This document shows, piece after piece, positions 35,712 to 43,707 of a DNA stretch of 64,000 nt. The DNA lies in the NCBI GenBank assembly GCA_964420455.1, contig CAYQTO010000005.1, positions 3,046 through 67,045 on the forward strand, in the 5' to 3' direction. The translations under genes were made by a program, and so were the position numbers. The DNA comes from CAYQTO01 sp964420455. Lineage in GTDB: Bacteria > Sumerlaeota > Sumerlaeia > SLMS01. Within the stretch, counting starts at the first letter, position 1, and each line of letters starts with the position of its first letter. The notes under the pieces are model-generated. The model saw nothing but the letters and a program-made list of their open reading frames with translations. It had not been told where the DNA came from and ran no database searches.

Positions 35712-36803
35712 TCAGTGGGCGAGGGATTCGAGTTTCTTTTCGAGTTCCGTTTTACGCAGTGCCGTCAGCAATTCCTCGAGGTTCCCCTCGATGACGCTTT
35801 CGAGGTTATAGAGGGTGAGGTTGATGCGGTGGTCGGTAATGCGGTTCTGGGGGAAGTTGTAGGTGCGGATGCGTTCGCTGCGGTCGCCGGAGCCGACCAT
35901 GGACTTGCGCAGGTCGCCACGGGCTTTCAGGTCCTTTTCGATTTCGGCCTCGAGGAGGCGACTGCGCAGCACGCGCAGGGCCTTTTCCTTGTTGCGGAGC
36001 TGGCTGCGCTCGTCCTGACAGGTAACGATGATGCCGGTGGGGATGTGGAGGAGGCGCACGGCGGAGTAGGTGGTGTTGACGCCCTGGCCGCCGGGGCCGC
36101 TGGCGCACATGGTGTCGACGCGGATGTCGGCCTCCCGGAGGTCGACATCGGTTTCGCCGGCCTCGGGGAGGACGGCGACGGTGGCGGCGCTGGTGTGAAT
36201 GCGGCCCTGGGTTTCTGTGACTGGCACGCGCTGGACCCGGTGGGCGCCGCCCTCCCACTTGAGCCATGAATAGACGCGCTCGCCGGAGATCATGGCGATG
36301 ACCTCGCGATAGCCGCCGAGGGCGCTTTCCGTGGTGGAGAGAAGCTCGACCTTCCATCCGCGGAGTTCCGCATAGCGTGTATACATGCGGAGGAGGTCGC
36401 CGGCGAAGAGGCCGGCCTCGTCGCCGCCGGTGCCGGCGCGGATTTCGAGGAGGAGGTTGCGCTCGTCGAGGGGATCGGGGGGGAGGAGCAGGAGTTGGAG
36501 TTCCCGCGAGAGGTCGTCGACGAGGGGCTGGGCGTCTTCCAGTTCGGCCTCGGCGAGGGCACGGAGGTCGGCGTCCTTCTCGAGGCGAAGGATGTCTCGT
36601 GCCTCGGCGACGCGTTCCTCCGCGTGGAGGAGGCGGTCGGCGACGGCAAGGGTCTCGCGGGTGCGCTGGTGGTCGCGCCCAAGGTCGGCGAGGCGCCTCG
36701 GATCGGTTGCGGATTCGGGGGCGTTGAGCTGGTTCTCGAGTTCCGCGAGGTGTTCACGGAGCGAGTCGACGCGGTCGCGGGTGTTGAGCGGTGGGGCTGC
36801 CAT
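35712..36803 (-). CDS. prfA: peptide chain release factor 1
   Basis: 363 residues, normal length. The tripeptide anticodon region is R-V-P-V-T-E-T-Q-G-R (P-V-T, RF1 type for UAA/UAG). The G-G-Q catalytic loop is S-G-P-G-G-Q-G-V-N-T. I-R-T-Y-N-F-P-Q-N-R-I-T-D-H-R is the conserved C-terminal block. ATG at 36803, 4 nt after the stop of the upstream GNAT-like gene. A prmC methyltransferase is not adjacent. Confidence 0.96.
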   Translation of the reverse strand: MAAPPLNTRDRVDSLREHLAELENQLNAPESATDPRRLADLGRDHQRTRETLAVADRLLHAEERVAEARDILRLEKDADLRALAEAELEDAQPLVDDLSRELQLLLLPPDPLDERNLLLEIRAGTGGDEAGLFAGDLLRMYTRYAELRGWKVELLSTTESALGGYREVIAMISGERVYSWLKWEGGAHRVQRVPVTETQGRIHTSAATVAVLPEAGETDVDLREADIRVDTMCASGPGGQGVNTTYSAVRLLHIPTGIIVTCQDERSQLRNKEKALRVLRSRLLEAEIEKDLKARGDLRKSMVGSGDRSERIRTYNFPQNRITDHRINLTLYNLESVIEGNLEELLTALRKTELEKKLESLAH

Positions 36804-36807
36804 GGAG

Positions 36808-37971
36808 TCAGGTTCCGGGTGGGGCGGCGGGCGTGTCGAGCGCCTTTTCGTATAGACGGTGCGTGCGATAATGGACGGCGCCCATGGCGGCGAGCTCGCG
36901 GTTCATGGCGTCGTTGTCCTCGAGGATCCAGCCGAGTTCCGCGGTTTCAAAACGGCTTTCGATGCCGTGGCGGACGACGCGGCTGACGAGCAGGGTTTCG
37001 ATGCCACGGTTGCGAAATTCGGGGACGACCCCCATGGCGAGGACGCGGAGTTGGTGGAGGCGGCGGCGGAGGAGGAGGAAGATGCCGATTTCGAGGGGGC
37101 CGGTGCGGCCCCGAAGGTGGCGAAGGATCAGGTTGTAGTCGGGGAGGGCGAGGGCAAAGCCGGCGGGTGTGTTGTCGATCTCGATGAAGTGAACGAGTTG
37201 CGGGAGGAGGACGGGCCGGAGCGCGCGGGCCATGTGGCGGACCTCGCTTTCGGTCATGGGGACGAAGCCCCAGTTGCCGGCCCAGGCGGCGTTGTAAATC
37301 CGGCGGACGAGGGCGAGCTCCTCGTCGAAGCGGGTCATGTCGATCCTTCGGGCGGTGACCTTGTGGCCCTGGCGCTCGAGTCGCTGGACCACCTTGTCGG
37401 CGAGGCGATCCATCCGCGGATTGTAGGAATGGGTGCTGACCCACCAGGTCAGGAGGTCACGGGCTCTTGTATATCCGGCTGCTTCCACGAGGGCGGGATA
37501 GCTTTCCGGGTTCCAGGGGGTCATGAGGAAGGGGGGATTGGTGAAGCCGTGGACGAGGAGACCGACCTCCTCGTTGGTGGAGAAGGAGGCAGGCCCGCGA
37601 AGGGCGGTGAGGCCACGGCGGCGGGCCCATTGCCCGGCGGCGTCGAGGAGGGCGGCGAAGACCTCCGCCTCGGGCTCGGCGTCGAGAAAGCCAAAGAAGC
37701 CGATGCGCTCGTTGTGGTAGGTGTTGTGGAGGAAGTTCTCGATGGCGGCGATGCGGCCAACGCAGCGACGGCCGCGGAAGGCGAGGAAGTAGTCGACGCG
37801 GGCGTGTTCGTGAAAGGGATGGCGGTCTGTATCGAGGAGTTGGGCGACGTCGCGGCGGGGCGGCGGCACCCAGAGGCTGTCGCAGGCGTGGAGACGGTAG
37901 GCGATGTCGATGAAGAGGCGGAGGGCGCGGGCGCCCCGGACGGGAACAACGCGGACCGGGGCGGGGGTCAA
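36808..37971 (-). CDS. GNAT-fold acyltransferase-like protein
   Basis: 387 residues. The C-terminal third contains R-V-L-A-M-G-V-V-P-E-F-R-N-R-G-I-E-T-L-L, the GNAT acyl-CoA pyrophosphate loop (R-x-x-G-x-x-x). The N-terminal part (V-P-P-P-R-R-D, H-P-F-H-E-H-A-R-V-D-Y-F-L-A) belongs to a large unnamed family usually annotated as N-acetyltransferase. No ATG fits; the start is a TTG at 37971 overlapping the upstream TGA as TTGA. R-L-Y near the end is encoded by GTCTATAC. Substrate unknown. Confidence 0.75.
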   Translation of the reverse strand: MTPAPVRVVPVRGARALRLFIDIAYRLHACDSLWVPPPRRDVAQLLDTDRHPFHEHARVDYFLAFRGRRCVGRIAAIENFLHNTYHNERIGFFGFLDAEPEAEVFAALLDAAGQWARRRGLTALRGPASFSTNEEVGLLVHGFTNPPFLMTPWNPESYPALVEAAGYTRARDLLTWWVSTHSYNPRMDRLADKVVQRLERQGHKVTARRIDMTRFDEELALVRRIYNAAWAGNWGFVPMTESEVRHMARALRPVLLPQLVHFIEIDNTPAGFALALPDYNLILRHLRGRTGPLEIGIFLLLRRRLHQLRVLAMGVVPEFRNRGIETLLVSRVVRHGIESRFETAELGWILEDNDAMNRELAAMGAVHYRTHRLYEKALDTPAAPPGT

Positions 37972-39146
37972 GGCGTGGGGGGCTCCGGCTGCTCGCCGTT
38001 GGGGGCGGCGTCGGGGGTGGGCTCCTGCTGCTGGGTGGCGGCTTCGGGCTCGGCGGCCTGCTGGCGAATCTGCTCGATGGCGGCGAGGTATTGGTCGGCG
38101 CGCTGGGAGATGGCGGACTCGGGATTCTCGGCCTTCATCTGTTGGAAGTGGGCGATGGCCTCGTCGAAGCGGCCGGCGCGGACGTAGAGGTCGCCGATGG
38201 CGGTCTGGTCCTGGATGGCGCCGCGGGTCATGGGCTGCTCGCCCATGGCGCGGCGGCGGTAGTCGACGGCCTTGTCCACTTCGCCAAAGGCGGTGTGGTA
38301 GGTGGCGAGGGTGCGGAGAATGTCGACGCGGGCGGGGATCTCGAGTTCTTCCTCGAGGAGCGTCTCGAGGGTCATGACGCCCTGCTGGAAGAGTTCCACG
38401 GCCTCCTCCTCGCGCTCGGCCTGGCGGAGGTTGAGGGCCTTTCCGATGAGCACCTCGGCGACGATGCGGTCCTCGCCTTCCGGTTCGGTGCCGAGATAGA
38501 GATCGTAGACGTCGTTGCTGGCAAGGAAGTCGCCCTCGCGGCGGTGGTAAAGGGCGAGGAGTTCGCGGGCTTCGTGGCGGACGGCGGTCTCGCCGTTGAC
38601 GATAATATCCTGCATGGCGGCGATGGCCTCGTCGCGTTCGGCCTCGTCGTCGGAGTCGGGGCGGAGGTTGATGGTGGCGCGGGCGACGCGGAAGCGCTCG
38701 TGGAGGTCGGGATTTCCCTGGGTGCGGGCAACCATCTCGTCGGCGAAGGCCTTGGCCTCGTCCACTTTGCCGAGCTCGAGATTGACGCCGATGGCGGCCT
38801 CGGCGGCGCGGACGACGGGGCTGCCCATTTGGGCGCCTTCGAAGCCTACCTGGTCGACGACGGCCTCGAACTGGGCGACGGCGTTCTCGAGGTTTTCCTG
38901 GCGGCCGAGGTTGAGATAGACGCTGGCGAGGGTGAGGCGCACGTCGGGGATGATGGCGCTGTCGGGCTCCTGGTTGATCAGTTCGCGCATCTTGAGGATG
39001 GCGAGAGCGAGCTGGCGCTCCTCGATGAGCTGCTGGGCCTCCTGGAAGCGTTCCTCGGGGGTGGAGGGGCCGCAGCCAATGAGGAAGGTGCTGGCCACGA
39101 GGAGAAGGGAGGCGACGAGGCGGAGAAAGAGATGACGAAAACGCAT
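37968..39146 (-). CDS. TPR-repeat lipoprotein
   Basis: 392 residues. A signal ending F-L-I-G-C-G-P-S is a good lipobox (I-G-C), so Cys25 is probably lipidated. Tetratricopeptide-like repeats fill residues about 30-345 (A-Q-Q-L-I-E-E-R-Q-L-A-L-A-I-L-K; A-I-A-H-F-Q-Q-M-K-A-E-N-P-E). The tail is Pro/Glu/Gln-rich. Resembles envelope TPR proteins of the BamD or YbgF type without clear orthology. First gene of a three-gene unit with the GNAT-like protein and prfA. Confidence 0.82.
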   Translation of the reverse strand: MRFRHLFLRLVASLLLVASTFLIGCGPSTPEERFQEAQQLIEERQLALAILKMRELINQEPDSAIIPDVRLTLASVYLNLGRQENLENAVAQFEAVVDQVGFEGAQMGSPVVRAAEAAIGVNLELGKVDEAKAFADEMVARTQGNPDLHERFRVARATINLRPDSDDEAERDEAIAAMQDIIVNGETAVRHEARELLALYHRREGDFLASNDVYDLYLGTEPEGEDRIVAEVLIGKALNLRQAEREEEAVELFQQGVMTLETLLEEELEIPARVDILRTLATYHTAFGEVDKAVDYRRRAMGEQPMTRGAIQDQTAIGDLYVRAGRFDEAIAHFQQMKAENPESAISQRADQYLAAIEQIRQQAAEPEAATQQQEPTPDAAPNGEQPEPPTP

Positions 39147-39331
39147 GGGGGCCTTTCGGTCGGGCGCCTGTTGGTTGGGGCGCGATGGAGCGCCCTTGCT
39201 TGCGGCGGCGGGGTGGACAGCGCAAGGAAAGATGGCCGGTTCCGGCTTGCCACGGGGCGGGGGTTTCCCTTGGTTGTGGCGCCCGGCGCGGCGGTGCGGG
39301 CGCCGGATTTCAACCAGACACGCGAGGCGAC

Positions 39332-40405
39332 ATGGAAATCGGGCTTCTGGGGCTGCCGGGGAGCGGCAAGACGACGGTGTTCAACGCCCTGACGGGCCAG
39401 TCGGCGGCGACGAGTCCATCGGGCAAGATCGAGGCAAACCAGGCGGTCGTCCCTGTTCCCGACCCCCGCGTTGACAAGCTGGCGGAGATCTTCAAGCCGA
39501 AGAAGAAGACCTACGCCACGATCAAATACGTGGACCTGGGCGGGGTGCAGGTAACGGAGGGGAGCGGCCTGCCGGCGCAGGCGCTGACACTGCTCGGCAC
39601 GACGGACATGTTGCTGGTGGTGCTGCGGGGGTTCGATGGCGGCTACGGCACGCCGGACATCGCCAGCGACGCGGAGTCCATCGACCTGGAGATGACGGTG
39701 AGCGATCTGCAGAAGATCGAGAACCGGCTGGAGCGCATCGAGAAGCAGATCCGCCGGGCGACGGGCACGGAGAAGGAGCAGCTCGAACTGGAGAAGGCAG
39801 TGATCGAGCGGGTGAAGGACCCGGTGGAGGGAGGCCAGCCGCTCCGCGAGATGGACTTCACGGCGGAGGAACGGAAGGCGATTCGAGGGTTTCAGTTCCT
39901 GTCGCTGAAGCCCGCGCTGTACCTGGTGAACACGGACAGCGTGGAGGCCGTGGGCGACGGGGGCACGACGGCGGCGCTCGCGGAACGGACGAGCCGACCG
40001 GGGACGGGGGTGGATGCGCTCGCGGGCGAGATCGAGCAGGAGATCGCCCAGCTGCCCGAGGACGAGCGCGAGGAATTCCTCGCCACCTATGGCATCGAGC
40101 GGCCCGGCAGCGCGCGCATCATCACGCGAAGTTACGACCTGCTGGGGCTGATGTCGTTCCTTACGGCGGGAGAGGACGAGGTGCGGGCATGGACGATCCT
40201 GCGGGGGGCCACCGCGCCCGAGGCCGCCGGTGCCATCCACACGGACTTCCAGAAGGGCTTCATCCGGGCTGAAGTGGCCGCCTTCGCCGACCTCGTGGAA
40301 CGCGGCAGCATGAAGGGATGCCGCGAGCATGGGGAACTGCGCACCGAGGGGAAGGACTATGTGATGAAGGACGGCGACGTGGTGGAGTTTCTGTTCAACC
40401 GCTAG
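39332..40405 (+). CDS. ychF: redox-type GTPase/ATPase YchF (OLA1 family)
   Basis: 357 residues. G-L-P-G-S-G-K-T-T is the P-loop, near the N-terminus (M-E-I-G-L-L-G-L). Y-V-D-L-G-G-V is the G3 region. A coiled-coil insertion follows (D-L-Q-K-I-E-N-R-L-E-R-I-E-K). L-V-N-T-D replaces the canonical G4 N-K-x-D, as usual in this family, which prefers ATP. The C-terminal TGS-like domain ends D-Y-V-M-K-D-G-D-V-V-E-F-L-F-N-R. The ribosome-binding YchF family has roles in translation and stress. ATG 39332 follows GAGGCG. The last 11 nt overlap the convergent MarR gene. Confidence 0.93.
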   Translation: MEIGLLGLPGSGKTTVFNALTGQSAATSPSGKIEANQAVVPVPDPRVDKLAEIFKPKKKTYATIKYVDLGGVQVTEGSGLPAQALTLLGTTDMLLVVLRGFDGGYGTPDIASDAESIDLEMTVSDLQKIENRLERIEKQIRRATGTEKEQLELEKAVIERVKDPVEGGQPLREMDFTAEERKAIRGFQFLSLKPALYLVNTDSVEAVGDGGTTAALAERTSRPGTGVDALAGEIEQEIAQLPEDEREEFLATYGIERPGSARIITRSYDLLGLMSFLTAGEDEVRAWTILRGATAPEAAGAIHTDFQKGFIRAEVAAFADLVERGSMKGCREHGELRTEGKDYVMKDGDVVEFLFNR

Positions 40406-40877
40406 TGGTGATGTCCTCGAGGATGGGACGCATGCGGAGGGCGAGGTCGTACCACTGGTCGGAAGCCTCCTCGCCGAGGTGCTCCAGGAGGATCTGGAGC
40501 TTGGCCATGCAGTTGGCCTCGTGGCGCTCGACGCGGTGCCGGCTTTCGTCGGTAAGGCTGATAAGGATCTGGCGACGGTCGTCGGGGTCCTGAACGCGGG
40601 TGACGAGGTTCATCTCGACAAGGCGCTCGACCATTTCGGAAGCGGCGGGGCGCGAGATGCCAATGGCCTGGGCGAGGGACTTAAGGTGGCAGGGCTCGTG
40701 GAGCTGGAGGGCGAGGAGCACACGCAACTGGGCGAAGGTGGGTTCCTTGCCGAGGCCCTCCCAGATGCGGCCGGGACGGTCCCCCTGGAGGAGAAAGGTT
40801 CGCATCAACTGCATATGTCGATGTAGGAACCGGGTCTTTTCGATGTTGTCGCAATGGGGAGAAGCGATTTTTCGCAT
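40395..40877 (-). CDS. MarR-family transcriptional regulator
   Basis: 160 residues. The winged-helix core reads F-A-Q-L-R-V-L-L-A-L, L-A-Q-A-I-G-I-S-R-P-A-A-S-E-M-V-E-R-L (recognition helix) and V-T-R-V-Q-D-P-D-D-R-R-Q-I-L-I-S-L-T (wing), the MarR signature. ATG 40877 has GAGGTGA about 8 nt upstream. Divergent from a response regulator across 185 nt that contain a TGTCGCGACA palindrome. Confidence 0.88.
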   Translation of the reverse strand: MRKIASPHCDNIEKTRFLHRHMQLMRTFLLQGDRPGRIWEGLGKEPTFAQLRVLLALQLHEPCHLKSLAQAIGISRPAASEMVERLVEMNLVTRVQDPDDRRQILISLTDESRHRVERHEANCMAKLQILLEHLGEEASDQWYDLALRMRPILEDITTSG

Positions 40878-40905
40878 CTGGTCGTCACCTCGAGGAACGT
40901 AAGAA

Positions 40906-40915
40906 TGTCGCGACA
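40906..40915. promoter_or_regulatory. palindrome TGTCGCGACA, candidate operator
   Basis: A perfect 10-nt palindrome 28 nt upstream of the marR start. A partial relative (TTGTCGCAA) lies at about 40850 inside marR, and a looser ATTCG-CGA-CGAAT inverted repeat at about 40968. MarR proteins usually repress their own gene through such sites; that is inference. Confidence 0.35.
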
Positions 40916-41062
40916 ACCGCACGGCCCTGTACAGATAAATCTTCATCGGGCATGGGTTTTGGATACATTCGCGACGAATCGATGAGTTGGTGATGGTTTT
41001 GACTTGCAAATAAATAAAGGCTTTGAGATGCCGACGTGTCGAGACCTGAAACGGAGCACGAG

Positions 41063-41437
41063 ATGGACGAATCCCTCCGGCTTTTGATCGCGGAAGACGA
41101 TGCGGAGCTGCGGTTGCTGCTCCAGCGGACCCTGGCACGGGAAGGGTTCAATGTGGTGACGGTGGCCGACGGGGCAGAGGCACTGGAGGAATTGGAGCGC
41201 CGCGAGTACCATCTGCTGATCTCCGACCTCCGGATGCCCCGGTGCGCTGGAGACACTCTTGTGGCTAAAGTGCGGGCCAGCCATCCCGGCCTCAAGGTCA
41301 TCGTCATGAGCGGTTACGCGGAGCTGGACGATTTTCTCCGAGTCATCGACGCTGGGGCGGTGGATTTCGTCGCCAAGCCCTTCAAGATTCCCGATCTGCT
41401 GGATGTGATCGACCGGGCGATGGACCTCGCCAGCTGA
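41063..41437 (+). CDS. single-domain response regulator (CheY-like receiver)
   Basis: 124 residues from ATG 41063, which has GGAG 6 nt upstream; GTG 41036 is less likely. L-L-I-A-E-D-D-A-E-L holds the acidic pair, L-L-I-S-D-L-R-M-P the phospho-accepting Asp, V-I-V-M-S-G-Y-A the Thr/Ser and F-V-A-K-P-F the Lys. There is no output domain. No kinase gene adjoins; the FHA-GAF histidine kinase at 46475 is the only one in the window. Confidence 0.92.
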   Translation: MDESLRLLIAEDDAELRLLLQRTLAREGFNVVTVADGAEALEELERREYHLLISDLRMPRCAGDTLVAKVRASHPGLKVIVMSGYAELDDFLRVIDAGAVDFVAKPFKIPDLLDVIDRAMDLAS

Positions 41438-41552
41438 CCGCGTCCCCGTTTGCCCGTTGCGGCCCACAACTTGCCTCGATTGAAACATACCCCAAGCCGA
41501 AGGGTTGGTGTGCTGCACCCAACCCCAAACCCACCACACGGGAGTGTGACTC

Positions 41553-42158
41553 ATGGCCTACAGCCTTCCCCCATTGCCCTACGACTACGGCGCTCTGGAA
41601 CCGCACATTGACGCCCGCACGATGGAAATCCACCACACCAAGCATCACAACACCTACATCACGAAGGTGAACGAGGCGATCGCCGGGACGGATCTGGAGT
41701 CGAAGTCCGTGGAGGACCTCGTGTCGGACCTGAACGCGGTGCCCGACAACATCCGGACGGCGGTGCGAAACAACGGCGGTGGCCACGCCAATCATTCGCT
41801 CTTCTGGACAGTGCTGTCGCCATCCGGCGGCGGCAACCCGACGGGCGAGATTGCCTCGGCGATCGAGGCGGAACTTGGCGGATACGAAAAGTTCCAGGAC
41901 GACTTCAGCAAGGCGGCGGCGGGCCGTTTCGGCAGCGGCTGGGCGTGGCTTTGCGTGCGCAACGGCAAGCTCGAAGTGGGATCCACCCCGAACCAGGACA
42001 GCCCGCTGATGGAGGGCGCCACGCCGATCCTCGGGCTCGATGTCTGGGAGCACGCCTACTACCTCAATTACCAGAACCGCCGGCCGGACTACATCGCGGC
42101 GTTTTTCAATGTGATCAATTGGGACGAAGTGAACCGGCGCTACAGCGCGGCGAAGTAA
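41553..42158 (+). CDS. superoxide dismutase, Fe/Mn family
   Basis: 201 residues, full length. Metal ligands are visible: His in M-E-I-H-H-T-K-H-H, His in H-A-N-H-S-L-F-W, Asp and His in L-D-V-W-E-H-A-Y-Y-L. The context resembles Mn or cambialistic enzymes, but metal choice is not safe from sequence alone. GGGAG lies 9 nt before the ATG. A strong terminator follows at 42184, so it is monocistronic. A small G-rich hairpin lies in its leader at about 41501-41525. Confidence 0.95.
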   Translation: MAYSLPPLPYDYGALEPHIDARTMEIHHTKHHNTYITKVNEAIAGTDLESKSVEDLVSDLNAVPDNIRTAVRNNGGGHANHSLFWTVLSPSGGGNPTGEIASAIEAELGGYEKFQDDFSKAAAGRFGSGWAWLCVRNGKLEVGSTPNQDSPLMEGATPILGLDVWEHAYYLNYQNRRPDYIAAFFNVINWDEVNRRYSAAK

Positions 42159-42183
42159 GCCATCCCCAGCGGTTCGATGACCT

Positions 42184-42212
42184 CCGGCCCGCCCCGCGCG
42201 GGCCGGTTTTTT
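42184..42212 (+). terminator. Rho-independent terminator of the superoxide dismutase gene
   Basis: CCGGCCCGC and GCGGGCCGG pair as a 9-bp stem with a 5-nt loop, followed immediately by six T. It begins 26 nt past the stop codon. Confidence 0.9.
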
Positions 42213-42234
42213 CTGCCCTGCCGGCGGAGGTGAC

Positions 42235-43164
42235 ATGGTCAGACCCGACTTTGTAACGGCCGAGCGACTCGCCCGGGAGGCGCTGCCAGAGACGTGGCCG
42301 CGGCTTGTCCGCGCGACGGATCGCGACGTCCAGCGGCGCCTTGCCGCCGTGCTGGGATTCGTCGAGGGAGTGCGCCTGGCAGTGGCGCGCGGGGCCGAGA
42401 CCGGCGGCACCCGGCTTCAGAGCGATGTGTTGCGTCTGACCCAGGAGGTGCAGGGGCTGGGTCGTGAGGACGCGTCGGCGGTGCGTGCGGAGTTTTCGGC
42501 GCTCGACGGGATTCTCCGCGAGTCGCCGCTGCGGCAGGCGTGGCTGGTGGAGGTGATCGACGGGGCGGTGCTCGAGCGAGGGCGCCTGCGCTATCGCGAC
42601 TGGGCTCAGTTTGCCCAATTTGCGCGGACGGGTTTCACGGTGCCGATGCTGATGGCGGCGAGCCTGGTGGCGTCAGGCGATGTGAACGAGGAGGCGCTGG
42701 GTGCCGCGGGGGAGGCCTTCGCCCGCACGTGGGCCCTCGGGTCCGTCGGCCGGGAACTCGACCGCGGGCGGGTGCTGTTTCCGGAAAGTTTCCTGGCCGA
42801 GTGCGAGGTAAGCCGGGAGGATCTCGCGGCGCGGACCGCGACAGCGTCGTTTCAGGGGATGGTGGCGTTGGTGGCGGCGTCGGTGCGCGAGAGGGCGACG
42901 CTGGCGGGCCCGGCAATCGAGGCCTTGGGCGATGCGGGGCTCCAGCGGGTCGCCGCGCAGCGCCTGCATGATGAAGTTGCTGATGACGCGCCCGTCATTG
43001 GGGTGCATGCGCGGGCCNNNNNNNNNNTCGCCGCGCAGCGCCTGGCGGAGGCCGTCAACGAGGCGGAGGCCTGTGCGCGCCAGCCGGAACGATGCTTTGC
43101 CGCGGCGGAGGGGAAGCCGGCAGGGAGCTGGCTCCGGTGGCTTGGCCTTGGCGGCGGGGCATGA
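42235..43164 (+). CDS. squalene/phytoene-synthase-like protein lacking the Asp-rich motifs; interrupted by assembly fault
   Basis: An all-helical protein of about 283 residues once the fault is removed. G-R-V-L-F-P-E-S-F-L-A-E-C-E-V-S-R-E-D-L strongly recalls the block after the second Asp-rich motif of squalene and phytoene synthases (G-R-x-Y-L-P ... L ... G-x-S-x-E/D-D-L). The preceding helix here is A-L-G-S-V-G-R-E-L-D-R, without the D-x-x-x-D pattern. Positions near residue 40 lack the first motif too. It is either inactive or another use of the fold. Residues around 240-265 come from a chimeric join: a 17-nt repeat brackets 51 nt of foreign sequence and ten N. Deleting 42967-43044 gives a clean in-frame helix. 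Confidence 0.55.
   Translation: MVRPDFVTAERLAREALPETWPRLVRATDRDVQRRLAAVLGFVEGVRLAVARGAETGGTRLQSDVLRLTQEVQGLGREDASAVRAEFSALDGILRESPLRQAWLVEVIDGAVLERGRLRYRDWAQFAQFARTGFTVPMLMAASLVASGDVNEEALGAAGEAFARTWALGSVGRELDRGRVLFPESFLAECEVSREDLAARTATASFQGMVALVAASVRERATLAGPAIEALGDAGLQRVAAQRLHDEVADDAPVIGVHARAXXXXAAQRLAEAVNEAEACARQPERCFAAAEGKPAGSWLRWLGLGGGA
42967..43017 (-). other. misassembled fragment of a UDP-glucuronate decarboxylase-type gene
   Basis: On the minus strand this stretch reads G-P-R-M-H-P-N-D-G-R-V-I-S-N-F-I-M, running into Q-A-L-R-G. That is a hallmark block of UDP-glucuronate decarboxylase/UXS-type epimerases, but no such gene surrounds it. The 17 nt TCGCCGCGCAGCGCCTG occur just before it (42950-42966) and again right after the N run (43028-43044). 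An assembler could have crossed from one gene to the other there. Confidence 0.75.
43018..43027. other. assembly gap (10 N)
   Basis: A run of exactly ten N, flanked by the same 17 nt on both sides of the gap region. The join is probably false rather than missing sequence. Confidence 0.99.
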
Positions 43165-43233
43165 GGTTCGGTTGACGCCCCCCTTCACCTCCGCAACATA
43201 CCTCCACGCTAATCCACAGGGAGCCCCCTGCTG

Positions 43234-43701
43234 ATGGCCGTCCGCCCCGAGACGCTGCTGGACCCCTCGCGCATTATCGACGTCAAGGCGACGGACAAGA
43301 CCGGCGCCCTGAACGAGATGATCGATGTGCTGGCGACATCGAAGCTCGTCACGGACAAGCGGGAGTTGGCGGAGAAAATCTTCGAGCGGGAGAAGGCCGC
43401 CTCCACCGGCGTCGGGTCGGGCATTGCGATCCCCCACGTGAAGATTGCCTCCATCAAGGACTTTGTCGCGGCAGTTGGCCGGAGCCGCGCCGGGCTTGAT
43501 TTTGAATCCTTGGATGGCGCACCGACCCACATCATTGTGATGATTGGGTGTAACAACACCCAGTTGGCGGACTTCCTCAAGGTGCTGGCCCGGTTGGTGA
43601 CGAAGCTTCGCCAGCCGGACCTGCAAAAGAAGATCCTGGAGGCGGGGACGCCGGCCGAGGTGCACGAACTCTTTGCCGGTGCCAACGGCGCCTTCGGCTA
43701 G
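43234..43701 (+). CDS. PTS EIIA-type protein (PtsN/EIIA-Fru-like)
   Basis: 155 residues. The phosphoryl-accepting His is in G-I-A-I-P-H-V-K, within the usual R-E-K-A-A-S-T-G-V-G-S-G-I block. H-I-I-V-M-I-G-C is the second conserved strand. No sugar-transporting EIIC or EIIB adjoins, so a regulatory PtsN-like role is more likely than transport. It is followed after 6 nt by a glycosyltransferase gene. Confidence 0.87.
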   Translation: MAVRPETLLDPSRIIDVKATDKTGALNEMIDVLATSKLVTDKRELAEKIFEREKAASTGVGSGIAIPHVKIASIKDFVAAVGRSRAGLDFESLDGAPTHIIVMIGCNNTQLADFLKVLARLVTKLRQPDLQKKILEAGTPAEVHELFAGANGAFG

Positions 43702-43707
43702 GGGAAA

